Source: an uncultured Oscillospiraceae bacterium | GTDB lineage: Bacteria; Bacillota; Clostridia; Oscillospirales; Ruminococcaceae | Direction of reading: 5' to 3' | Assembly: GCA_934462925.1 (NCBI GenBank) | Contig: CAKSIT010000001.1 | Span: forward strand, 62,001-126,000 | Length of the DNA stretch: 64,000 nucleotides | Part shown: positions 1 to 9,058 of the stretch, in pieces | Layout: each line of letters begins with the position of its first letter | Position numbering within the stretch: position 1 is the first letter of the stretch | Program-made: the position numbers and the translations under genes | The notes under the pieces: generated by a model | What the model was told of the DNA's origin: nothing | The model's input: only the letters and a program-made list of their open reading frames with translations | Database searches by the model: none

Positions 1-338
1 AGGTGCGCAGCGCCATATTCCCTGCGGTGCGCTTGGGTTCGTCGTTTTACCTTATAAGCTTTGTGCTAGGGCTTATTCTCAACGTAAGCTTTCTTGTGAA
101 TCTCGGCATAGTGCTTTTCTCGCTTGTCGTGATATTCCAGCTGGTAACGCTGCCCGTTGAGTTCAACGCGAGCGCCCGCGCAATGGAGGTGCTTCGCAGC
201 GACGATATACTTGCCCGGGACGAGCTGCCCGCGGCGAAAAAAACGCTCACGGCGGCGGCAATGACGTATGTTGCGAGCCTGCTCGTGTCGTTCACGCAGC
301 TTTTAAGGCTTATTGCAAGCGCCTACAGGCGGCGCTGA
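1..338 (+). CDS. Zinc metallopeptidase, YugP family (C-terminal part)
   Basis: Only the C-terminal ~112 residues lie in the window; the reading frame is open at the left edge, so the GTG at position 3 is not a real start. The segment has two hydrophobic stretches (around FYLISFVLGLILNVSFLV and the following VIFQLVTLPVEFNASARAM), the typical end of the membrane-anchored YugP/neutral zinc metallopeptidase family; the HExxH site would lie upstream. LPVEFNASARA is a well conserved family motif. It sits 19 bases before rsmB, its usual place in Clostridia, in the def-fmt-yugP-rsmB order. Its substrate is not known. Family assignment rests on this tail alone. Confidence 0.75.
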   Translation, partial: VRSAIFPAVRLGSSFYLISFVLGLILNVSFLVNLGIVLFSLVVIFQLVTLPVEFNASARAMEVLRSDDILARDELPAAKKTLTAAAMTYVASLLVSFTQLLRLIASAYRRR

Positions 339-357
339 TGAAGAAAGGTTGACATAA

Positions 358-1677
358 ATGGCAGACGCAAGGCTCACGGCGGCAAAGCTGCTTATAAAGC
401 TCGAGGAGAGCGGCGCATACTCGAACATACTGCTTGACGGCGCGTTAAGCTCCGCAGAGCTTTCCGACAGGGACAGGGCGTTCGCTTCGGCGCTGTTTTA
501 CGGCGTTACGGAGCGCCGCATTACCCTCGACTACATTATAAAAAAGAACAGCAGGCTGCCGTTTGAGAAGCTTGAACCCGCCGCGCTCGCGGTGCTGCGG
601 CTGGGGCTGTATCAGCTGCTGTATATGCCGTCCGTCCCCGAAAGCGCCGCCGTAAACGAGAGCGTGCGCCTTTGCAAGAAGCTTAAGGCGTTCGGCGCGC
701 AGGGCTTTGTCAACGGAATGCTGCGCGGCTTTATCCGCAGCGGCAAGCGCATAGACTACCGCGGTCTGTCCCCCGCGGAGCATATCGCGGTGGAGTACTC
801 CTGCCCCGAGTGGCTTGCGGAAAAGCTCACGCGCGAATACGGCACGGAAAACGCGCTGCGCGCCCTTGCGGCTTCGCTTGGCAGACCGCCCGTGTACGCG
901 CGCGTAAACACGCTTAAAACAAACGCGGACGACCTTATAAAGACGCTGCGCCGCGAGGGTATAACCGCGCGCAAATACCCCGCGCTTGAAAACTGCCTTG
1001 CGCTTGAAAAAACGGGCGGAATCGAGAAAAGCCGCGCGTTCAGGAGCGGGCTGTTCCATGTGCAGGACATTTCCTCGCAGCTTTGCTGCCTTACGCTGCG
1101 CCCCGTGGTAAATGAAACGGTGCTTGATATGTGCGCAGCGCCCGGCGGCAAGAGCTTTACCATGGCGGAGCTTATGAGCGGCAGCGGCAGGCTTATAAGC
1201 CTTGATATGCACGATATGCGCGTGGGGCTTATAGAGGACGGCGCGGCGCGGCTCGGGCTTAAGATAGTGGAAGCGCGCGACAACAACGCGCTGGTGTTCG
1301 ACCCGCAGCTGCCGCAGGCTGACAGGGTGCTGTGCGACGTGCCCTGCTCGGGTCTTGGCGTTATACGCAGAAAGCCCGAGATAAAGTACAAAAACCCCGC
1401 CGAGTTCGACGCGCTGCCTAAGATTCAGCGCGGTATCCTCGAAACGTCCTCGCGCTACGTAAAGGTTGGCGGTACGCTCGTGTATTCCACCTGCACGCTT
1501 TCGCGCGCGGAAAACGACGATATCGCCGAGGACTTCGCGCGCTCTCACCCCGAGTTCGCGCCGATAGTCTGCCCCGTGCCGTGGGCGGGCGCGGAAAACT
1601 GCTATAAACGGACATATTTCCCCGACCCCGAGGCGGGCGACGGGTTCTTTACGGCGTCATTCAGGAGAATCAGATAA
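358..1677 (+). CDS. rsmB: 16S rRNA (cytosine-967-C5)-methyltransferase RsmB
   Basis: SAM-dependent enzyme that methylates C967 of 16S rRNA. The first ~140 residues form the NusB-like RNA-binding domain; the Rossmann methyltransferase domain follows. Visible motifs are MCAAPGGKS (258-266, SAM loop), DVPCSG with Cys330, and YSTCT with Cys379, the catalytic pair of the m5C RNA methyltransferases. At 439 residues it is full length for the family. It starts after a GAAAGG Shine-Dalgarno and is followed after two bases by rlmN, so the two are probably co-transcribed. Confidence 0.93.
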   Translation: MADARLTAAKLLIKLEESGAYSNILLDGALSSAELSDRDRAFASALFYGVTERRITLDYIIKKNSRLPFEKLEPAALAVLRLGLYQLLYMPSVPESAAVNESVRLCKKLKAFGAQGFVNGMLRGFIRSGKRIDYRGLSPAEHIAVEYSCPEWLAEKLTREYGTENALRALAASLGRPPVYARVNTLKTNADDLIKTLRREGITARKYPALENCLALEKTGGIEKSRAFRSGLFHVQDISSQLCCLTLRPVVNETVLDMCAAPGGKSFTMAELMSGSGRLISLDMHDMRVGLIEDGAARLGLKIVEARDNNALVFDPQLPQADRVLCDVPCSGLGVIRRKPEIKYKNPAEFDALPKIQRGILETSSRYVKVGGTLVYSTCTLSRAENDDIAEDFARSHPEFAPIVCPVPWAGAENCYKRTYFPDPEAGDGFFTASFRRIR

Positions 1678-1679
1678 TT

Positions 1680-2723
1680 ATGGGCGAAAAAATCGACATA
1701 CTTTCCCTTTCAAGGGAGGAGCTTACCGCGAGCCTTGTCGGCATGGGCGAAAAGGCGTTCAGGGCGAGGCAGATATACGACTGGCTGCACGTTCGCAGGG
1801 CAACGGAATTTTCGCAGATGAGCAATATTTCTGCACAACTGCGCGCGGAGCTTGAAAAATATTTTTGTATAAAGTCACTAAAAATAAAAAAAAGACTTGT
1901 ATCTCATATCGACAATACAGTAAAATACTTATATGGCTTGCCCGACGGCGAGGCGGTGGAAACGGTGCTTATGGAATACAAGCACGGCAACAGCCTGTGC
2001 ATTTCAACGCAGGTGGGGTGCAAGATGGGCTGCCGCTTCTGCGCAAGCACCATTGCGGGGTTTGTGAGAAACCTTGAGCCGAGCGAGCTGCTGTTACAGA
2101 TATACGAAACGGAGCGCGACAGCGGCAGGCACGTGGACAGCATAGTGCTTATGGGCATAGGCGAGCCGCTGGACAACTTTGACAACGTGGTGAAGTTTCT
2201 GCGGCTGCTCAACGACGGCGGCGAGGGTATGAGCCTGCGCCACCTGTCGCTTTCCACCTGCGGGGTGGTAGACAAGATATACAAGCTCGCTGAGCTTGAT
2301 TTGGGGCTTACGCTTTCGATTTCGCTGCACGCGGCGACGGACGAGAAGCGCAGCGCCATAATGCCGATAAACAACCGCTTCGGGCTGGAGGAGCTTATGA
2401 CGGCGTGCCGCAGCTACTTCAAGCGCACGGGGCGCAGGATAAGCTTCGAGTACTCGCTTATCGAGGGCGTGAACGACTCGGAGGAGAGCGCGCAGGAGCT
2501 GATAAGGCTTCTGGACGGAATGCTGTGCCACGTAAACCTTATCCCGATAAACGAGATACGCGAGCGCGAATTTAAGAAAAGCCGCTTTGTGGAGCGGTTT
2601 CAGAAGCGGCTTACGGACGCGGGCATAAACGCGACGGTAAGGCGCACTCTCGGCGCGGACATAAACGCGGCCTGCGGGCAGCTTCGCCGCGACGAGGGAC
2701 TTACAGAGCAGGGTGGTGTATGA
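1680..2723 (+). CDS. rlmN: 23S rRNA (adenine-2503-C2)-methyltransferase RlmN
   Basis: Radical-SAM enzyme that methylates A2503 of 23S rRNA and A37 of some tRNAs. The iron-sulfur cluster motif CKMGCRFC (Cys114, 118, 121) is visible, as is GIGEPLDN and the C-terminal AACGQLR cysteine that carries the methyl intermediate. At 347 residues it is full length. Start ATG follows AGGAGA. A patch at about 1855-1930 is far richer in A/T than the rest of the gene and has an 8-A run, but the frame stays open and the encoded IKSLKIKKRL...KYLYGLPDG segment is normal for the family. The stop TGA directly abuts the phosphatase ATG. Confidence 0.95.
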   Translation: MGEKIDILSLSREELTASLVGMGEKAFRARQIYDWLHVRRATEFSQMSNISAQLRAELEKYFCIKSLKIKKRLVSHIDNTVKYLYGLPDGEAVETVLMEYKHGNSLCISTQVGCKMGCRFCASTIAGFVRNLEPSELLLQIYETERDSGRHVDSIVLMGIGEPLDNFDNVVKFLRLLNDGGEGMSLRHLSLSTCGVVDKIYKLAELDLGLTLSISLHAATDEKRSAIMPINNRFGLEELMTACRSYFKRTGRRISFEYSLIEGVNDSEESAQELIRLLDGMLCHVNLIPINEIREREFKKSRFVERFQKRLTDAGINATVRRTLGADINAACGQLRRDEGLTEQGGV

Positions 2724-3464
2724 ATGGAGATTTACACTAAAACGGATATAGGGCTTGAACGCACAGAAAATCAGGACAGCGTGTGGGGAGAGATGCTTTC
2801 CCCTACGGCGTGCGCCGCGGTGCTGTGCGACGGCATGGGCGGCGAGAGCGACGGCGGGCTTGCAAGCTCTATGGCGGTGGATATCGTATCAAAGCGCATT
2901 AAGGAGAGCTTTTCGGAGCATATGAACAGAAACTCCGTAAGGAATCTGCTTATAACGTCGGTTATAGCCGCAAACAGCATTGTCTACGAGGAGTCGCTTA
3001 AGCGCCCCGTGCGCGCGGTAATGGGGACTACCTGCGTTGCAGCGATAGTTTTCGGCGGCACGGCTTACATAATAAACGTTGGCGACAGCCGCGCGTATAT
3101 GGCGTTCACAACGGACACCGACGACTGCATACGGCAGATAACCAAGGACCACTCGCGCGTGCAGGAGCTTGTTGACAGGGGTCACATAATGCCCGAGGAA
3201 GCGAAGTTCCACCCCGACACCAACATAATAACCCGCGCTGTTGGCGTAGACCGCGACGTTACGCCCGACTACTTTGAGGTGGACCTTGCCGCGGGGCAGA
3301 AGCTGCTGCTATGTTCGGACGGGCTTTCCACCTACGGCGACGACTTCGACATAATGGACATATGCATTTACTCAAAGCCTGCGGAGGTATGCCAAAAGCT
3401 TATAGAGTACGCGAACGGCAACGGGGGTCACGACAACGTTTCGGTGGCTTTTGTGACGGTCTGA
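2724..3464 (+). CDS. stp: PP2C-type Ser/Thr protein phosphatase (Stp/PrpC)
   Basis: Metal-dependent protein phosphatase that reverses phosphorylation by the neighbouring PASTA kinase. Family motifs are present in order: CDGMGG (residues 35-40), NVGDSRAY, LLCSDGLSTY and GGHDNVSV, which carry the Asp residues of the Mn/Mg centre. It is 246 residues, cytoplasmic, with no membrane segment. Its ATG starts immediately after the rlmN stop. The phosphatase-kinase order is standard in Firmicutes and controls cell-wall growth and translation. Confidence 0.93.
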   Translation: MEIYTKTDIGLERTENQDSVWGEMLSPTACAAVLCDGMGGESDGGLASSMAVDIVSKRIKESFSEHMNRNSVRNLLITSVIAANSIVYEESLKRPVRAVMGTTCVAAIVFGGTAYIINVGDSRAYMAFTTDTDDCIRQITKDHSRVQELVDRGHIMPEEAKFHPDTNIITRAVGVDRDVTPDYFEVDLAAGQKLLLCSDGLSTYGDDFDIMDICIYSKPAEVCQKLIEYANGNGGHDNVSVAFVTV

Positions 3465-3509
3465 GCGGGTGCAAATATTTACAATTTAATTACAGAATAC
3501 GATATATTG

Positions 3510-3538
3510 TTGACATTTGCGCAATTTGGTGTTATTAT
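3510..3538 (+). promoter_or_regulatory. Sigma-A promoter before prkC
   Basis: TTGACA at 3510-3515 and TATTAT at 3533-3538 with a 17-base spacer. It lies in the 168-base gap between stp and prkC, so the kinase and its downstream genes probably have their own promoter besides readthrough. Confidence 0.75.
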
Positions 3539-3656
3539 TTAGAGTGTAGCATGAATTTACTGCGCCCTGCGCTTCCATACGGCGCGCGGCGTGTTACGGT
3601 GATACCGCGCGTATCGCCCCATATATCACGGTATGGAGAAACGGCGGATAAATTAC

Positions 3657-5903
3657 ATGGACAGCAATATCGGAAAGAAGCTGGACGGACGCTATGAGCT
3701 TCTGGAGCTTATCGGCGTCGGCGGCATGGCGGATATCTACCGCGCCAAGGACCTTGAGGAGGACCGCATTGTAGCGGTGAAGATACTCAAGACCGAGTTT
3801 GCGGGCAGCGACGAGTTCCTGCGACGCTTCCGCAACGAGAGCAAGGCCATAGCCCTGCTTTCGCACCCGAATATCGTAAAGATTTACGACGTGGGCTTTA
3901 CCGACAAGGTGCAGTTTATCGTTATGGAGTACGTGGACGGCGTAACGCTCACGGACTACATCGAGCAGCAGGGGCTGCTGAAGTGGCGGGACGCGGTGCA
4001 TTTCACCGTGCAGATACTCCGCGCGCTGCAGCACGCGCACGACAGGGGCATTGTCCACCGCGACGTTAAAAGCTCCAACGTAATGCTGCTGCGCGACGGC
4101 ACTATAAAGGTCATGGATTTCGGTATCGCGCGCTTCAACCGCGAAAACAACAAGACCATGTCCGACAAGACCATAGGCTCTGTGCATTATATAAGCCCCG
4201 AGCAGGCGCGCGGCGACATCACCGACGAGCGCAGCGACATCTACTCCGTGGGCGTTGTGCTTTACGAAATGCTTACGGGCAAGAAGCCGTTCGACGGCGA
4301 CAACCCCATGTCCATAGTACTTAAGCATATGCAGAGCACCGCCAAGCGCCCGAGCGAGCTTAACAGCACCATACCCGAGGGGCTGGAGCAGATAGTTATG
4401 CGCGCCATGCAGAAAGAGCCGTCCCACCGCTACCAGACGGCGGGCGAGATGATAAAGGACCTTGAGGATTTCAAGAAGAACCCCGGGATAGTGTTCGACT
4501 ACAAGTACAGCTCCGCGGACGGCACGGCAAAGTATGCCGACGAGAGCGCCGCAGAGCGTCCCCGCCGCAGGAAGGAAGCCTACGAACCCGAGGACGACTA
4601 CGACGAGGACGAGGAAGATTACGACGAGGACGACGAGGACGAGTACGAGGAGCGCCGCTCCCCGCTTATCCCTATCCTTTTCGCAGTAGGAACGGCGTTT
4701 GTTATCGCAACGGTGTTCCTTGTGCTTGTGCTTGTGTCCACAAAGCTCAACAAAACGCCGAGCGATATCGAGTCCATTTTCGGCGTTGAGGACAGTTCCA
4801 GCCAGATAAGCCTTACCGACGACGACGAGTTCCTTATGCCGAACCTTATCGGCCTTACATGGAACGAGGCTGTAGCAAACTACTCGCAGTACATCAACCT
4901 TGAAGCGGAGCAGGAGTGGAGTACCGTAACAAAGGACGAGATATTCTATCAGGACTTTGTAGAGGGCAGAAAGCTTAAGGTTGGCGCTACAGTCAAGGTA
5001 AAGGTAAGCAAGGGCATAAAGGAAATAGAGATACAGGACCTTACGGACCGCACCGCGGACGCTGCGGAAAAGCAGCTGCGCAAGGACGGCTTCAAGGTTT
5101 CCACCACCTTTGTTGAGGACGACACCGTAGACAAGGACCACGTAATACGTACCATACCCGAGGCGCACGAGATGGCGCCGCAGGGTTCGACGGTAGTGCT
5201 TGTTGTAAGCATGGGGCCTATGGATACGGTAATGTATATGCCGAAGTTTGTCGGTATGCCGATAGATGACGTGCTTAAGCGCTGCAACGAGTACCACCTT
5301 ATCGCAAAGCCCGAGTGGGTAGACACCACCGAGGCGGAGAAGGGCATTGTCCTTGAGCAGGACATTGAGCCTAACACGCAGGTTGAGCGCAACACCGAGG
5401 TAATACTCAAGGTAAGCAGCGGCGAGATACCCGAGCTTACAAGAACCGTAACGCTCACCATACCGAAGAAGGCGACGGGCAAGTTCACGTTCGAGTACTA
5501 CATCGACGGCGTGCTGCTTGAAGAAGCGACGGAAACGCGCGACGTAAGCCTTTCCGCAAGCAAGTCCATAAAGTGCAAGGTAACGGGCGTAAAGGACGAA
5601 ACAAAGCAGCTTGCAGTCGTTGTAACGTCCGACCTTACGGGACTTTCCGGCACGTACGCCGAGGTTGACGTAACGTTCGACGGCGACAAGAACCCCGCTT
5701 CCATAGTAAGCTCTAACGCTAAGATATTCGACCAGCTGCTGGAGGGCGCGCCCGTTGACGAGCCTGCCACCGAGGAGGGCTTTGATACAAACGAGAGCTT
5801 TGACACGACCGAGAGCGCGGACGCGCAGGACAATACGCAGGAAAGCGCGCAGCCGACCGAGGAAACGTCGGGCGGGCATAACGGCGGAATACCCGTAGAA
5901 TAA
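3657..5903 (+). CDS. prkC: PASTA-domain Ser/Thr protein kinase (PrkC/Stk1)
   Basis: Membrane kinase that senses peptidoglycan fragments or lipid II and phosphorylates wall, division and translation proteins. From the chosen start the kinase domain spans ~1-275: Gly loop IGVGGMAD, Lys42, HRDVKSSN with Asp136, DFG 154-156 and the GSVHYISPEQARG activation segment. A very acidic Asp/Glu tract (~307-331) and one membrane helix (~336-362) follow, then about three PASTA repeats outside the cell and an acidic, Thr/Glu-rich tail. I chose the ATG at 3657 because family members begin near the equivalent of NIGKKLDGRYEL; an in-frame ATG at 3633 would add eight residues. Confidence 0.93.
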   Translation: MDSNIGKKLDGRYELLELIGVGGMADIYRAKDLEEDRIVAVKILKTEFAGSDEFLRRFRNESKAIALLSHPNIVKIYDVGFTDKVQFIVMEYVDGVTLTDYIEQQGLLKWRDAVHFTVQILRALQHAHDRGIVHRDVKSSNVMLLRDGTIKVMDFGIARFNRENNKTMSDKTIGSVHYISPEQARGDITDERSDIYSVGVVLYEMLTGKKPFDGDNPMSIVLKHMQSTAKRPSELNSTIPEGLEQIVMRAMQKEPSHRYQTAGEMIKDLEDFKKNPGIVFDYKYSSADGTAKYADESAAERPRRRKEAYEPEDDYDEDEEDYDEDDEDEYEERRSPLIPILFAVGTAFVIATVFLVLVLVSTKLNKTPSDIESIFGVEDSSSQISLTDDDEFLMPNLIGLTWNEAVANYSQYINLEAEQEWSTVTKDEIFYQDFVEGRKLKVGATVKVKVSKGIKEIEIQDLTDRTADAAEKQLRKDGFKVSTTFVEDDTVDKDHVIRTIPEAHEMAPQGSTVVLVVSMGPMDTVMYMPKFVGMPIDDVLKRCNEYHLIAKPEWVDTTEAEKGIVLEQDIEPNTQVERNTEVILKVSSGEIPELTRTVTLTIPKKATGKFTFEYYIDGVLLEEATETRDVSLSASKSIKCKVTGVKDETKQLAVVVTSDLTGLSGTYAEVDVTFDGDKNPASIVSSNAKIFDQLLEGAPVDEPATEEGFDTNESFDTTESADAQDNTQESAQPTEETSGGHNGGIPVE

Positions 5904-5904
5904 G

Positions 5905-6864
5905 ATGATATGCCGCGCGGCGCGGGAACGTTCCGCGCGGCTGTTCGTACTGTTGGAGGTGTCGCTTATCTCAGCGGAAGAATTTGACGCGAAAATAATA
6001 AGGGCGGTAGGCGGCATATACTATGTGGACGCCCACGGCGACCCTGCCGATGAACCGCTGCGCTGCGCCGCGCGCGGGATATTCCGCCGCGACGGCATTT
6101 CGCCCTGCGCGGGCGACAACGTGCGCGTTTGCGTGCAGCAGGGCGCAGAGCCTGTGATAACCGAGATATACCCGAGGCGCAACTACCTTGTGCGCCCGCC
6201 GCTTGCAAACCTTGACGGCGTGGTTTTCGTGAACTCCTGCACGCAGCCTGCGCCCAACCGCTTTATTCTCGACAAGCTTACGGCTATAGCGGACAGGGCG
6301 GGCATAGAGCCGATGATGGCGTTCACCAAAACCGACCTTTGCGGCGCGGGCGAGCTGCCCGAGCTTTACGGCGCGCTTGGCATAAAAACCTGCACGGTAG
6401 ACAACACCACGGGCGAGGGCGCGCAGCAGGTGTACGATTTTATCGCGGGCAGAACGACCGCGTTTATCGGAAACTCGGGCGTTGGCAAGTCAAGCCTGCT
6501 GAACGTGCTGTTCCCCGAGCTTGCGCTTGAAACGGCGCACATAAGCAAAAAGCTTGGGCGCGGGCGGCACACAACGCGGCAGGTGGAGATGTACAGGCTT
6601 GCGGGCGGCTATGTCGCGGACACGCCGGGCTTTTCCACGGTGGACACCGAGCGCTACTGCCGCATACCGAAGCAGGAACTTGACGAGGCGTTCAGGGAGT
6701 TCAGGCGGTACAGGGAAAAATGTATGTTTGCGGACTGCGCGCACATAAAGGAAAAAGGCTGCGCCGTGCGCGAGGCGGTGGAGCAGGGGCTTATCGCGCG
6801 CTCGCGCTACGACAGCTACCTTAGAATGTACGAGGAAGCGAGCAAAACAAAGGACTGGGAGTAA
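5905..6864 (+). CDS. rsgA: Ribosome small-subunit-dependent GTPase RsgA
   Basis: Circularly permuted GTPase that assists late 30S maturation. It has an OB fold at the N-terminus, TKTDL (G4, with Thr in place of the usual Asn), GNSGVGKSSLLN (P-loop), DTPGF (G3) and a C-terminal zinc site CMFADCAHIKEKGC. The start is uncertain. The ATG at 5905 has no Shine-Dalgarno, while a perfect GGAGGT lies at 5955-5960 and family alignment predicts a start near there; in-frame candidates are TTG 5953, GTG 5959 (inside the Shine-Dalgarno) or an unusual ATC at 5968. In many Firmicutes rpe follows; here thiN follows directly. Confidence 0.92.
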   Translation: MICRAARERSARLFVLLEVSLISAEEFDAKIIRAVGGIYYVDAHGDPADEPLRCAARGIFRRDGISPCAGDNVRVCVQQGAEPVITEIYPRRNYLVRPPLANLDGVVFVNSCTQPAPNRFILDKLTAIADRAGIEPMMAFTKTDLCGAGELPELYGALGIKTCTVDNTTGEGAQQVYDFIAGRTTAFIGNSGVGKSSLLNVLFPELALETAHISKKLGRGRHTTRQVEMYRLAGGYVADTPGFSTVDTERYCRIPKQELDEAFREFRRYREKCMFADCAHIKEKGCAVREAVEQGLIARSRYDSYLRMYEEASKTKDWE

Positions 6865-6868
6865 CCTA

Positions 6869-7537
6869 ATGAGAGTCAGTCACGGTATATGCGGCGAGAG
6901 CGAGCGCCGCGTTGCTTCAATAATCTGCGGCGGGCCGTCCGCGCTTGACGCGGAAAACGTGCGCGGGCTTGTGATAGCCGCCGACAGGGGGCTTGAGTAC
7001 GCGCTGGCGGCGGGCATAACGCCCGATATCGCGGCGGGGGATTTTGACAGCTCGCGCATACTGCCGCCCGAGGGCATGGAGCGCGTGCGCGTTCCCGCCG
7101 AAAAGGACGTGACGGACGCGTGGCTTGCGGCAGAAATAGCCATAGAGCGCGGCTGCACGGAGCTTCGGTTCTTCTGCGCGCTTGGCGGGCGGGCAGACCA
7201 TTCCGCGGCTAACCTGCAAATGCTTTACAGCCTGCGGACGCGCGGCATAAGGGCGGAGATTTTCGGCGAGCGCGAGCGCATATTCTTTTTGCGGGACGAA
7301 ACGGCGTGGGTAGAGCGCTTCGACGGGTATTTGTCGGTGTTCGCGTTCGGCGGGAGCGCTGTGGCGAGCGAAACGGGCGTAAAGTACCCGCTTGAGCGCG
7401 CGGAGCTTTTCCCACACTACCCGCTTGGCGTAAGCAACGAGGTGAGCGAGCCGCGCGCGCACATAACCGCGCACAGCGGCACGCTTATGGTAATGACTGT
7501 GACCGAGCGCCCCGATACGGAGCGCGCGGAGAAATAA
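6869..7537 (+). CDS. thiN: Thiamine pyrophosphokinase
   Basis: Transfers pyrophosphate from ATP to thiamine to make thiamine diphosphate. Family hallmarks are IAADRGLEYAL, the GDFDS motif near residue 65, and GGRADH in the middle of the protein. At 222 residues it is full length and has no signal peptide. It begins four bases after rsgA, with GGGAGT of the preceding gene end serving as Shine-Dalgarno, so translation is likely coupled. Thiamine diphosphate is the cofactor of Dxs encoded elsewhere in the window. Confidence 0.9.
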   Translation: MRVSHGICGESERRVASIICGGPSALDAENVRGLVIAADRGLEYALAAGITPDIAAGDFDSSRILPPEGMERVRVPAEKDVTDAWLAAEIAIERGCTELRFFCALGGRADHSAANLQMLYSLRTRGIRAEIFGERERIFFLRDETAWVERFDGYLSVFAFGGSAVASETGVKYPLERAELFPHYPLGVSNEVSEPRAHITAHSGTLMVMTVTERPDTERAEK

Positions 7538-7562
7538 AGGCAGACGAAAGGAACACAACGAC

Positions 7563-8843
7563 ATGGATATTCTGGTAGTAGGCGGCGGCGGACGCGAACA
7601 CGCGATAATAAAGGCTCTTTCGCGCTCAAAGCGCGTGGGGAAGCTTTACTGCGCGCCCGGCAACGGCGGCATTTCGCGCCTTGCGGAGTGCTTTCCCGTA
7701 AAGGCTACGGACATTGAGGGCATAATAGCGCTTGCGGAGAAGCTGCGCCCCGATTATGTATTCGTAGCGCCCGACGACCCGCTTGTAATGGGCATGGTGG
7801 ACAGGCTGGAGGAGCGCGGCTTTAAGACGTTCGGCCCGCGCGCGAATGCTGCGATACTCGAGGGCAGCAAGGTGTTCTCAAAGGCGCTGATGAAGAAGTA
7901 CGGCATACCCACCGCAGCTTACGAAACGTTTACGGACGCGGACAGGGCGATAGCCTACATAAAGGCGCAGAACAGCTACCCCACGGTAATAAAGTGCGAC
8001 GGGCTGGCGCTCGGCAAGGGCGTTATCATTGCAAAGGATTTTGCCGAGGCGGAGGCCGCGGTGCGCTCCATGCTGCTTGACGGCAAGTTTGGCAAGAGCG
8101 GCAGCGAGATAGTGGTTGAGGAGTTTATGACCGGCCCTGAGGTAACGGTGCTTGCGTTTACGGACGGCAAGACGGTAAAGCCCATGGTGTCCTCCATGGA
8201 CCACAAACGCGCGCTCGACGGCGACAAGGGGCTTAACACGGGCGGCATGGGTACTGTAGCGCCCAACCCCTGCTATACAAAGGAATTTCAGCGCGAGTGC
8301 GAGGAGAAGATATTCAAGCCGACCATTGCAGCGATGCAGGCGGAGGGCAGGCCTTTCAAGGGCTGCCTGTACTTCGGGCTTATGCTTACTCCCAACGGCG
8401 CGCGCGTTATAGAGTACAACTGCCGCTTTGGCGACCCCGAAACGCAGGTGGTGCTGCCCCTGCTTGAAACCGACCTTGTGGACATAATGGACGCGGTGCG
8501 CGAGGAGAAGCTCGCGGAGCTTGACATAAAGTGGAGCGAAAAGAGCTGCGCGTGCGTTGTTATGGCGAGCGGCGGCTACCCCGAAAAATACGAAACGGGC
8601 AAGCCCATAAGCGGCCTTGACGAAAACGGCCAGACGGACGGCGCGTATGTCTACCACGCAGGAACGAAGCTCGAAAACGGCGTGTTCCTGACGGCGGGCG
8701 GCAGGGTGCTTGGCGTTACGGCGGCGGCGGACACGCTCGGCGAGGCGCTCGACAGGGCGTACGGCGCGGTAAGCGGCATTTCCTTTGAAAAGGAACACCA
8801 CCGCACGGATATCGGCGCGAGAGCGCTGGCGGCGCTTAAATAA
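7563..8843 (+). CDS. purD: Phosphoribosylamine--glycine ligase PurD
   Basis: ATP-grasp ligase of purine synthesis that joins 5-phosphoribosylamine to glycine to form GAR. The N-terminus DILVVGGGGREHAI is the family signature; the ATP-grasp core includes VIKCDGLALGKGV, GPEVTVLAF and the metal-binding EYNCRFGDPETQ. It is complete at 426 residues. It starts after GAAAGGA, 25 bases after thiN, and is followed by a strong terminator, so it closes the operon. No other pur genes are adjacent. Confidence 0.95.
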   Translation: MDILVVGGGGREHAIIKALSRSKRVGKLYCAPGNGGISRLAECFPVKATDIEGIIALAEKLRPDYVFVAPDDPLVMGMVDRLEERGFKTFGPRANAAILEGSKVFSKALMKKYGIPTAAYETFTDADRAIAYIKAQNSYPTVIKCDGLALGKGVIIAKDFAEAEAAVRSMLLDGKFGKSGSEIVVEEFMTGPEVTVLAFTDGKTVKPMVSSMDHKRALDGDKGLNTGGMGTVAPNPCYTKEFQRECEEKIFKPTIAAMQAEGRPFKGCLYFGLMLTPNGARVIEYNCRFGDPETQVVLPLLETDLVDIMDAVREEKLAELDIKWSEKSCACVVMASGGYPEKYETGKPISGLDENGQTDGAYVYHAGTKLENGVFLTAGGRVLGVTAAADTLGEALDRAYGAVSGISFEKEHHRTDIGARALAALK

Positions 8844-8860
8844 GGCTTTATTGCAATAAA

Positions 8861-8899
8861 AAAACACCGAGCGAAGCCCTGAGCTTTTCTCGGTGTTTT
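8861..8899 (+). terminator. Intrinsic terminator after purD
   Basis: Inverted repeat AAAACACCGAG (8861-8871) and CTCGGTGTTTT (8889-8899) with an internal loop, 17 bases after the purD stop, ending in a T run. Confidence 0.85.
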
Positions 8900-8924
8900 G
8901 CTTGTCGGCGCGCTGCAAGGCGCA

Positions 8925-8962
8925 TAAAAATCCCCCGTCGCAGGAGCGTACCGCGGCGGGGG
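8925..8962 (-). terminator. Second terminator for the tRNA transcript
   Basis: Hairpin of 10 pairs at 8932-8962 (CCCCCGTCGC with GCGGCGGGGG, one mismatch) followed on the minus strand by five T. It lies downstream of the tRNA-Gly terminator, giving two in tandem before purD. Confidence 0.6.
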
Positions 8963-9020
8963 CTGCTTTATTTCGGAGCTGTTCTTTTCGCTGTTCACGG
9001 GCGTTATTTTGGGGACAGCG

Positions 9021-9047
9021 AAAAGCCCCGACGAATATCGGGGCTTT
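9021..9047 (-). terminator. Terminator of the tRNA operon
   Basis: Perfect stem AAAGCCCCGA (9022-9031) with TCGGGGCTTT (9038-9047), followed on the minus strand by T's, 12 bases after tRNA-Gly. Confidence 0.8.
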
Positions 9048-9058
9048 CATACTTTATA

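Noticed and set aside
1886..1893. Frameshift in rlmN at the A8 run
   Set aside because: The frame is intact and the protein aligns through the region with normal family residues.
3594..6017. 807-codon open frame opposite prkC and rsgA
   Set aside because: Composition is that of antisense to coding GC3-rich genes (Arg/Leu/Tyr/His rich); no domain, no Shine-Dalgarno; prkC and rsgA are certain.
6865..7562. Thiamine or purine riboswitch near thiN/purD
   Set aside because: Gaps are 4 and 25 bases, too short for an aptamer.
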